Source: DATNFP01 sp035606335 (GTDB lineage: Bacteria; Bacteroidota; Bacteroidia; Chitinophagales; Chitinophagaceae). Taken from it: 5,183 bases of DNA. A model generated the notes under the pieces. That model was not told where the DNA came from, did no database searches, and saw only the letters and a program-made list of their open reading frames with translations. A program made the translations under genes and the position numbers. The stretch covers positions 1 to 5,183 of the forward strand of contig DATNFP010000197.1 in NCBI GenBank assembly GCA_035606335.1. Direction: 5' to 3'. Within the stretch, counting starts at the first letter, position 1; each line of letters begins with the position of its first letter. Positions 1 through 4,832 of the stretch are shown here, one piece after another.

Positions 1-145
1 GGTTACGGTTCGACTGCGTCCAAACATCATCTATATGAGAAGCAGATGGTATATGTAAAGTCGATTTGTCGATGGTTTTGCTTGTGTGATTTAAATAATA
101 CTCTGCTTTATCAGCAAGTAATTCCTGTATTTTTTTAGAAGCCAT
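1..145 (-). CDS. fbaB: Class I fructose-bisphosphate aldolase (DhnA/FbaB type), N-terminal fragment
   Basis: This is the 5' end of a gene cut by the left window edge; 48 codons plus one base are visible. Reading from the ATG at 145, the protein begins MASKKIQELLADKAEYYLNH and continues with TSKTIDKSTLHIPSASHIDD, then VWTQSNRN. The pattern (an IQELL..KAEY helix, a TIDK..LH.P segment, then ID..W..S.RN) is one I recognise as the N-terminus of bacterial/archaeal-type class I FBP aldolases. These cleave fructose 1,6-bisphosphate to dihydroxyacetone phosphate and glyceraldehyde 3-phosphate in the cytoplasm, through a Schiff-base lysine. That lysine and the barrel core lie outside the window, so the assignment rests on N-terminal resemblance only. 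The ATG start is supported by a well-placed TACCTTTG promoter element about 29 nt upstream. The gene appears to be transcribed separately from the glycosyltransferase gene upstream of it. Confidence 0.9.
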   Translation of the reverse strand, partial: MASKKIQELLADKAEYYLNHTSKTIDKSTLHIPSASHIDDVWTQSNRN

Positions 146-162
146 AATATTGGATCAATATT
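146..162. repeat. Hyphenated inverted repeat in the fbaB leader
   Basis: The plus strand reads AATATTG-GAT-CAATATT: two perfect 7-base arms around a 3-base spacer. It abuts the aldolase start codon directly and lies downstream of the -7 element at 174-181. If the start of transcription is near 169, the repeat makes up most of the 5' untranslated leader. It could be an operator for a dimeric regulator or a weak RNA hairpin beside the start codon. The stem is mostly A-T, so chance in an AT-rich gap is also possible. Confidence 0.5.
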
Positions 163-173
163 TAAAATTGGTG

Positions 174-181
174 CAAAGGTA
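174..181 (-). promoter_or_regulatory. Bacteroidota -7 promoter element for fbaB
   Basis: The minus strand reads TACCTTTG, a perfect match to the Bacteroidota TAnnTTTG -7 element recognised by the primary sigma factor of this phylum. It ends 28 nt before the ATG of the aldolase gene, which predicts a leader of roughly 20-25 nt. I see no clear TTG/TTTG -33 element at the usual distance, which is common at these promoters. It lies in the 68-nt gap after the glycosyltransferase stop codon. Confidence 0.75.
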
Positions 182-213
182 ATAATTAAAGGAAATTTTG
201 CTATGTACGAGCC

Positions 214-1788
214 TCATTTATTTACCTCAAATATTTTCAGTCCCGGCAATCTACCACTGCTTATTTCCGGGAAAGGAAGGCCATGCTCATCAGTAAACAA
301 ATAATTGTTGCAATCTATTTGCTTACAGAAATAAAAATAATAATTCACATGATAACGGCGCATTTCGCTAAGAAGGTCCTTATTTGAAACGTCAGTCGAA
401 GGCATGCTATAAAATGAATTGTCTGAAAAATAAGCCATTCGTAACAGCCGCTGGGTTTGTAAGCCGGGATCGGAATTAGAAGTCAAAGAGCCATGTATAT
501 GCAGCTTTTTTATCTCTAAAGCCATTTTATGGTCATCTTGGCCCACTTTGAACATCACTTTCAGGTCCATAACAGGAATTACAATATAGCTCAATGCAAA
601 TACAAAAATTACAATGTTACTTAGCCACCGATTATTAATATAATGGAAAATTTGCTGCAAAGCAACCGCGCCAATGATCATACTAAGCGGCAACATATAC
701 CATATATAGCGCGATTCTGCATTTTTAAATATCAATCCACTTGGAAACAGTAAAAATGAAAGACACACGATCATCAATTTTTGAGGGAATAAGTGTCTTA
801 CCTTTTTCGATATTAATATGCCTAATGCCAAAAGATAAATAACGATAAAAAAACATGTTATTTCATTCATGCAGCCCACCAAAATAAGGAGCATATACAC
901 AAACCGGACTATCTGCAATTTGAATAGGGCAAAAGAATTCCAAAACGAGGGGGTTATTCCATTTACCAGGTATGGATCCTCGGTATAGCAAACAGAGTTG
1001 GGATATATCGGCGGTACGAGATATTTAATACCATCTTTCCAATATGGATGCCCTACAAGGTTCCAGGACAGATTTAGCTTAAAAACCGTAGAAGTCATCC
1101 AATGGCCATACTTTAAATGGATCATGTATATCCATGGCAGGCTGCAAATTATCATCGTCCCGATAGCTATTACAGATATTTTTATCCATTGTGTCCTGTT
1201 TCCCTTTTGCCAGGCCTTGGTTATGAGAAAGCCACAGCATACAATATTGAGCATGAAAAACAGGAAAGAATATGCTTTGGCAAAGAAGGCAAGAGCTGCA
1301 AGTATCCCGGTCGCGACCCATAACAGCGGTTTATTGCTATAGTTATCTTTTACCATGATCCTCAGGATACACAGCAGCAGGAACGCCTGCCATACATCAT
1401 CAAACAACTGCCAAAAAATAGCATAAGGAATAAATACCAATAGAGCCAGGTTAAGCAACCATCGTATTTTCAAATCTATATTAAAATAAACCAGGAATGA
1501 ATTAGTGATATAGACAAAACCCAATCCTCCCAAAGTATTAATAACAACAGCCGATAATATAGGATCAGCTCCCCGTCTCATCAATAATGCCGTAAACCAG
1601 CAACTCCACGGGCTCCATACGCCGTTTATAGCTCTATAATAGTCATGAGTAGTGTATCGGCGGGCAATTGTTAAGTAATTGGTAGAATCAGGATCAATGT
1701 AATACTGGTAATATGGGTATATGACCAATAATGCAATTAATATTAATAAAGAAGTAACAAAAAAGGGTATGTATTTTTTTACCGGCAA
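214..1788 (-). CDS. GT-C / PMT-like (GT39-type) integral membrane glycosyltransferase, 524 aa
   Basis: This polytopic membrane protein has about 11-12 hydrophobic segments. Approximate residues are 6-26, 77-100, 108-126, 132-147, 155-173, 172-190, 202-222, 290-308, 311-327, 338-356, 361-381 and 389-405. The C-terminus from about 410 is soluble. The first loop holds DPDSTNYLTIARRY (32-45), acidic residues followed by a YL..A motif as in the first extracytoplasmic loop of ArnT/PMT-type GT-C enzymes. A second acidic pair is D130-D131. ESRYIWYMLPL (358-368) resembles the RY..P segment near the end of this fold. The family uses polyprenyl-phosphate-linked sugars to glycosylate lipid or protein acceptors at the outer face of the inner membrane. 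Substrate and acceptor cannot be read here, and no glycan-cluster genes adjoin it. The start is TTG at 1788: an in-frame TAA directly precedes it, and the first ATG comes only at residue 70, after the first helix and acidic loop. K4-K5 before helix 1 fits an N-in topology. Confidence 0.82.
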   Translation of the reverse strand: MPVKKYIPFFVTSLLILIALLVIYPYYQYYIDPDSTNYLTIARRYTTHDYYRAINGVWSPWSCWFTALLMRRGADPILSAVVINTLGGLGFVYITNSFLVYFNIDLKIRWLLNLALLVFIPYAIFWQLFDDVWQAFLLLCILRIMVKDNYSNKPLLWVATGILAALAFFAKAYSFLFFMLNIVCCGFLITKAWQKGNRTQWIKISVIAIGTMIICSLPWIYMIHLKYGHWMTSTVFKLNLSWNLVGHPYWKDGIKYLVPPIYPNSVCYTEDPYLVNGITPSFWNSFALFKLQIVRFVYMLLILVGCMNEITCFFIVIYLLALGILISKKVRHLFPQKLMIVCLSFLLFPSGLIFKNAESRYIWYMLPLSMIIGAVALQQIFHYINNRWLSNIVIFVFALSYIVIPVMDLKVMFKVGQDDHKMALEIKKLHIHGSLTSNSDPGLQTQRLLRMAYFSDNSFYSMPSTDVSNKDLLSEMRRYHVNYYFYFCKQIDCNNYLFTDEHGLPFPEISSGRLPGLKIFEVNK

Positions 1789-1805
1789 TTATTCAGATTA
1801 TTGAT

Positions 1806-1813
1806 TAAAGATA
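1806..1813 (-). promoter_or_regulatory. Possible -7 element for the glycosyltransferase gene
   Basis: The minus strand reads TATCTTTA, one mismatch from TAnnTTTG (final A for G). It lies 17 nt before the predicted TTG start codon, in the 55-nt gap behind the 117-aa gene. I see no good -33 element. An 18-bp palindrome is centred about 32 bp upstream, where a -33 element or a regulator site would sit. In an AT-rich gap such a match may arise by chance. Confidence 0.35.
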
Positions 1814-1832
1814 ATCGGGAATAAGTATATTA

Positions 1833-1850
1833 TTCATAGAATTCTATGAA
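1833..1850. repeat. 18-bp perfect palindrome over a stop codon
   Basis: The sequence TTCATAGAATTCTATGAA equals its own reverse complement across all 18 bases. It covers the TAG stop (1844-1846) and last codons of the 117-aa gene. As RNA it could fold into a 7-bp stem with an AATT loop, but no U-tract follows on the minus strand, so it is not a classical intrinsic terminator. As DNA it has the form of a site for a dimeric protein, upstream of the possible promoter of the glycosyltransferase gene. Function is unknown. Confidence 0.6.
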
Positions 1851-2197
1851 GCCATTGTATCTGCATTAATTGAGCTAACCTGAACTATTATAGCTGTAAC
1901 AATAATGATAACTGTCACTATTGCTACTGCTATCCGGTAAAATAACAGCCCCTTGCTTTTTTTCATACCTTTTTTTAAAAAGCTAATAACTAATGCCGCA
2001 ACATTAAACAAGTAGCTAAGAATTGCAATATAGAGTAGCATAGTATTGTAGTCAGTATCCAGAAAACAATTATTATTCTGGCATCTCATATATTCTACTC
2101 CATAAAAGATCGCGTAGATTATGTATACCCAAAAACTCACTTTAATGATATTCATTAAGTCGTTGTGCGTAAGTTTTTTATTGGCGCTCCGAGACAT
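1844..2197 (-). CDS. Small three-helix membrane protein, unknown function, 117 aa
   Basis: I do not recognise a family. The protein has a short polar, basic N-terminus (residues 1-16) and three hydrophobic segments at about 17-35, 53-74 and 84-107, ending in a short polar tail. The loop between helices 1 and 2 carries two cysteines, C39 and C44 (RCQNNNC). The loop between helices 2 and 3 is strongly basic (KKGMKKSKG, 75-83). By the positive-inside rule, the basic loop and N-terminus would face opposite sides unless helix 1 or 3 is not fully inserted; if the basic loop is cytoplasmic, the cysteine loop would be periplasmic only if the tail orientation allows, so topology is uncertain. The ATG at 2197 gives the full ORF, with an AT-rich leader and no Shine-Dalgarno. 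It sits alone between gaps of about 55 nt on each side, so it may be transcribed separately or read through from the upstream operon. Confidence 0.7.
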   Translation of the reverse strand: MSRSANKKLTHNDLMNIIKVSFWVYIIYAIFYGVEYMRCQNNNCFLDTDYNTMLLYIAILSYLFNVAALVISFLKKGMKKSKGLLFYRIAVAIVTVIIIVTAIIVQVSSINADTMAS

Positions 2198-2209
2198 CTG
2201 CGAAAAATA

Positions 2210-2238
2210 ATAAAGTAAATAACAAATTAAAAAACAAA
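2210..2238 (-). promoter_or_regulatory. Weak possible promoter for the 117-aa gene
   Basis: On the minus strand TTTG (2235-2238) is followed after 17 nt by TACTTTAT (2210-2217), loosely like the Bacteroidota -33 TTTG and -7 TAnnTTTG pair. The -7 part has two mismatches in its TTTG half, and the implied leader would be only a few nucleotides. The whole 55-nt gap is T-rich on this strand and contains several TTTG words, so chance is a serious alternative. Confidence 0.25.
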
Positions 2239-2252
2239 ATCAACAAATAATT

Positions 2253-3047
2253 TTACATATAGCTATTTAGTAGCTCGCTAAAATATGGCAATGCCTTTAA
2301 TAAACGGCTTCCGTACCAGCTAAACATTTCACCGTCTACTAAGATCACCTCCACCCCAGGCAAAGCGCCTTTTATCTCTGCAATATGCTTGTCTTTAAAA
2401 GGATATGGCTCTGATGATAATAATACTATATCAGGGTCATAAGTATTTAATTCTGAAATATCAATTTCCGGATAACGGTTTTTATTGGCCAATACATTTG
2501 TCCATCCTATTGTATCTATTATGTTATTAATAAAGGTATCGCCGCCTGCACACATCCATGGATTGCGCCAAATAAGATATGCTACTCTTTTGGGTTGAGC
2601 AGCTTTTTGCAGCGCTTCAAAACCCGTTGCTATATCTGTCGCAATGCTATTTGCACGCTCTTCTTTATCTGTCAAAACACCTACAGCCCTGACCATTTGC
2701 AGTGCATCTGCCACACTTTGTATATTACTTATCCAAACAGGAAACTCATTTGCAAGCTCTTTGATCTGTTCCTTTTCATTTTCTTCTTTGTTAGCAATGA
2801 TAATATCCGGGTTTAAAGACCGTATCTTATCTAAATGCAATTGCTTGGTACCACCTACCAGTGTCTTGTTCCTGAACCAGCTTTCAGGATGAATACAGAA
2901 TTTAGTGATCCCTGTTACTTCATTTTCCAGATTGAGGTCATACAATAGTTCCGTTTGGGAGGGCACAATAGAAACAATGCTTTTAGGAGGGTACTGTATT
3001 GTTATTTCCCTGCCAAGCATATCAATAAAGTTGCGTCTCCCCATCAT
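2253..3047 (-). CDS. Signal-less helical-backbone metal receptor (BtuF/FecB-type substrate-binding fold), 264 aa
   Basis: The fold matches Peripla_BP_2 (PF01497), the class of binding proteins for cobalamin, haem and siderophores. Lobe 1 begins with DMLGREITIQYPPKSIVSIV (9-28), then PSQTELLYDL (29-38), a G-T-FC-HP segment (46-54) and VGGTK (64-68). NPDIIIANKEEN (79-90) is the typical 'L.PDli' strand. A long helical linker (about 110-150) leads to lobe 2, with WRNPWMCAGGDTFINNII (160-177), a second YDPDIVLLSSEPYPF (203-217) and a C-terminal helix. Relatives are periplasmic or lipid-anchored and start with a signal peptide. Here the mature-type sequence begins at residue 9 and the codon just before the start is an in-frame TGA (3048-3050), so no export signal can be added. 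I infer a cytoplasmic protein. The ligand (corrinoid, haem or metal chelate) is unknown, and no ABC permease or ATPase is in the window. The gene overlaps the preceding one by ATGA, and a second ATG follows at 3044. Confidence 0.85.
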   Translation of the reverse strand: MMGRRNFIDMLGREITIQYPPKSIVSIVPSQTELLYDLNLENEVTGITKFCIHPESWFRNKTLVGGTKQLHLDKIRSLNPDIIIANKEENEKEQIKELANEFPVWISNIQSVADALQMVRAVGVLTDKEERANSIATDIATGFEALQKAAQPKRVAYLIWRNPWMCAGGDTFINNIIDTIGWTNVLANKNRYPEIDISELNTYDPDIVLLSSEPYPFKDKHIAEIKGALPGVEVILVDGEMFSWYGSRLLKALPYFSELLNSYM

Positions 3048-3406
3048 TCAAACCTCCTGAAAAAAAATAAAATAAAAAAACTGAAAAATACATCTACAAG
3101 AAACAAAGAGCTAACATACAATGCGCTATCAAGAGAGTTTTTAAGACTGAAATATAATATCAGGTTCAGCATTGTTAGCCCCAGATAGCCGTAAGCCGCC
3201 CATTTGCGCATATCGCAAACAAAAAACCAGAATACAGTATATCCAAGCATCCATAATGGTTGTATCCAACCTAATGAAGGGAAAGGCTCTGTTCTGAAAT
3301 TCCATATAGAATAGAAAAGCATTACCAGATGAAACAAAGCCACCCATGGGAATAAATATGGGGGTTTATGAGTTATATCTTTTATGAATGCCTTAAAGTC
3401 GCGCAC
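3044..3406 (-). CDS. Small four-helix membrane protein, unknown function, 120 aa
   Basis: I do not recognise a named family. The protein has four hydrophobic segments at about residues 18-36, 46-64, 69-87 and 94-116, with a basic N-terminus (MRDFKAFIKDITHK) and a basic end (FFRRFE). It is rich in Trp, Phe and Tyr. PFPSLGWIQPLW (41-52) forms the first loop into helix 2, and DMRKW (65-69) is a charged turn between helices 2 and 3. The N-in, C-in arrangement fits the basic ends. The start is GTG at 3406, 6 nt after the cystathionine beta-synthase stop; AGGA about 9 nt upstream could serve as a ribosome site, and the next in-frame ATG (residue 29) would lose part of helix 1. The last codons hold the AGGAGG that serves the next gene, and the stop overlaps that gene's ATG. 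The layout implies co-expression with both neighbours. Confidence 0.75.
   Translation of the reverse strand: MRDFKAFIKDITHKPPYLFPWVALFHLVMLFYSIWNFRTEPFPSLGWIQPLWMLGYTVFWFFVCDMRKWAAYGYLGLTMLNLILYFSLKNSLDSALYVSSLFLVDVFFSFFILFFFRRFE
3053..3058 (-). promoter_or_regulatory. Strong Shine-Dalgarno AGGAGG for the metal-receptor gene
   Basis: The minus strand reads AGGAGG 5 nt before the first ATG (3047) and 8 nt before the second (3044). It lies within the Arg-Arg codons near the end of the 120-aa gene. Such a full anti-16S match is uncommon in Bacteroidota, where most genes (including others in this window) lack one. The 8-nt spacing slightly favours the second ATG, the 5-nt spacing still allows the first. 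It supports coupled or re-initiating translation at the ATGA overlap. Confidence 0.75.
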
Positions 3407-3412
3407 AATTAG

Positions 3413-4777
3413 CTATCCTTTAGAAAATGCGTTGAGAATATCATATTTGGTCAATATGTGATATTGCCCGCTTTCATCTTTTGTCAATACTGCGCCGTTA
3501 TCTTTATTAATAAAATGCGTTAGTCTTTCTACCGGCGTATCCATTTCTACAATAGGCAATTGGTGTTCTGCTATATCAGCAACCAGTTGCTCACGAACAG
3601 CAGGCTCTTCGATAAGCTTTTTAAATAATCCGGCTTGAGAAACAGATGCTGTAATCTCTCCGTTTTTCATTACAGGTATTTGTTCGATGTCATATTTTTT
3701 CATCAGATCCATTGCGTCTGTCACATTGCTGTCTTCGTCAATTGTCACAAGACGGCGGGTACCTAAGCCCCCCAACAGATCACGTACGGTTTTCATATCC
3801 AGGAAGCCTCGTTCCAGCATCCATTCATCGTTATATATCTTACCCACATACCGGCTGCCATGATCGTGAAAAATAACTACTACAAAGTCATCTTTTGTTA
3901 GTTTATCTTTTAGTTGTCTTAATCCTGCGATGACTGAGCCTGCAGAATACCCCACAAAAATGCCTTCTTCCTTAGTTATTCTACGGGCCATTACAGCTCC
4001 GTCCTTATCAGTTACTTTCTCAAACAGGTCAATGGCATCATGGTCATAGTTTTGAGGCACAAAGTCTTCCCCGAAACCTTCGGATATATAAGGATGCACC
4101 TCACTCATATCTATTTCCCCTGTATCAAACCATTTCTTCAATAAGGAACCATAAGTGTCAATAGCCCACACCTGTACATTAGGATTTTTCTCTTTTAAGT
4201 ATTTCCCGGTTCCTACAACAGTGCCTCCTGTTCCTGATGCTACCACCAGGTGTGTCACTTTTCCTTTTGTCTGTTCCCAAATTTCAGGGCCTGTTTGTTC
4301 ATAATTTGCTTGTCTGTTAGCAAGATTATCATACTGATTTACATACCAGGAATTCGGGATTTCGCGATTTAGACGCCGGGCAACCTGGTAATAAGAACGT
4401 GGATCTTCTGGTTCTACGTTGGTAGGACACACGATCACTTCAGCTCCTACGGCTTTTAATATGTCAATTTTTTCTTTCGATTGCTTGTCAGTGGTAGTAA
4501 AAATGCATTTATAGCCTTTTACTATTGCGGCAAGTGCTAACCCCATACCTGTATTCCCAGATGTACCTTCTATGATCGTTCCACCTGGTTTTATTTTTCC
4601 TTCCTGCTCAGCTACCTCCAGCATTTTTAACGCCATCCGGTCTTTGATCGAATTGCCGGGATTAAAAGTTTCTACTTTGGCATATACGGGGCAAGGCAGA
4701 TCTGCTACTACTTTATGTAAACGGATTAGTGGTGTATTCCCTATTGCTTGCAGTATATTATCGTAAACGCGATCCAT
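3413..4777 (-). CDS. Cystathionine beta-synthase with C-terminal tandem CBS domains, 454 aa
   Basis: This PLP enzyme condenses serine (or an activated serine) with homocysteine to cystathionine in the cytoplasm, the first step of transsulfuration. The catalytic domain (about 1-325) shows NTPLIRL (14-20), the PLP lysine K45 in NPGNSIKDR, the substrate-binding GTSGNTG loop (71-77), the phosphate-binding GTGGT (182-186) and the YSAGS motif (277-281) with the residue that contacts the PLP ring nitrogen. DTYGS (207-211), EGFGEDFVP (233-241) and RYVGKIYNDEWMLERGFL (309-326) match cystathionine beta-synthase (compare NYMTKFLSDRWM in the human enzyme) rather than plain cysteine synthase. Two CBS motifs follow, about 335-390 and 395-452, forming a regulatory Bateman module. 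The haem-binding N-terminal extension of animal enzymes is absent. Some related enzymes use O-acetylserine or produce H2S, so the in vivo donor is not settled. The ATG at 4777 lies just behind a TACTTTCG element, and the gene heads a probable three-gene operon. Confidence 0.94.
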   Translation of the reverse strand: MDRVYDNILQAIGNTPLIRLHKVVADLPCPVYAKVETFNPGNSIKDRMALKMLEVAEQEGKIKPGGTIIEGTSGNTGMGLALAAIVKGYKCIFTTTDKQSKEKIDILKAVGAEVIVCPTNVEPEDPRSYYQVARRLNREIPNSWYVNQYDNLANRQANYEQTGPEIWEQTKGKVTHLVVASGTGGTVVGTGKYLKEKNPNVQVWAIDTYGSLLKKWFDTGEIDMSEVHPYISEGFGEDFVPQNYDHDAIDLFEKVTDKDGAVMARRITKEEGIFVGYSAGSVIAGLRQLKDKLTKDDFVVVIFHDHGSRYVGKIYNDEWMLERGFLDMKTVRDLLGGLGTRRLVTIDEDSNVTDAMDLMKKYDIEQIPVMKNGEITASVSQAGLFKKLIEEPAVREQLVADIAEHQLPIVEMDTPVERLTHFINKDNGAVLTKDESGQYHILTKYDILNAFSKG

Positions 4778-4799
4778 AAGACTTCATTAAAAATTTATG

Positions 4800-4807
4800 C
4801 GAAAGTA
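4800..4807 (-). promoter_or_regulatory. Probable -7 promoter element for the cystathionine beta-synthase operon
   Basis: The minus strand reads TACTTTCG, one mismatch from TAnnTTTG, followed by CA as is frequent after Bacteroidota -7 elements. It lies 22 nt before the ATG at 4777, giving a predicted AT-rich leader of about 15-20 nt without a Shine-Dalgarno. No convincing -33 TTTG is visible. The 55-nt gap between the barrel gene's stop and this start contains no hairpin terminator, so some read-through is possible. Confidence 0.55.
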
Positions 4808-4832
4808 AATAATACCTGTCAGTTTCTTTGTA

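Noticed and set aside
1079..1321. Minus-strand 80-aa frame in another phase within the glycosyltransferase
   Set aside because: It overlaps a real gene in another frame on the same strand and its composition shows no domain.
998..1342. Plus-strand open frames of 114 and 68 aa inside the glycosyltransferase gene
   Set aside because: They lie antisense within a well-supported membrane protein gene, have no start signals or recognisable motifs, and look like chance open frames.
2198..2252. T-rich gap after the metal-receptor gene as a terminator
   Set aside because: T-runs are present on the coding strand, but I find no GC-containing stem before them.
2595..2892. Two overlapping plus-strand frames (73 and 82 aa) opposite the metal-receptor gene
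   Set aside because: Antisense shadows of a conserved-fold gene; Cys/Ser-rich composition typical of reversed coding sequence.
2955..3188. Plus-strand 77-aa frame across the junction of the 120-aa and 264-aa genes
   Set aside because: Antisense to two genes with clear translational coupling; no independent support.
3141..3347. Minus-strand 68-aa frame overlapping the 120-aa membrane protein in another phase
   Set aside because: The 120-aa frame fits the operon spacing on both sides and has regular helices; this one does not.
4758..4787. Nine-codon out-of-frame minus-strand ORF (MKSYGSRLR) starting 10 nt before the cystathionine beta-synthase ATG
   Set aside because: It could be a leader peptide, but it has no Shine-Dalgarno and no Cys, Met or Ser run suggestive of attenuation by sulfur amino acids, and short ORFs of this size are common by chance.
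4778..4832. Riboswitch (SAM or cobalamin type) before the cystathionine beta-synthase operon
   Set aside because: The gap is only 55 nt and the predicted leader under 25 nt, too short for these riboswitches, and no conserved box is visible.
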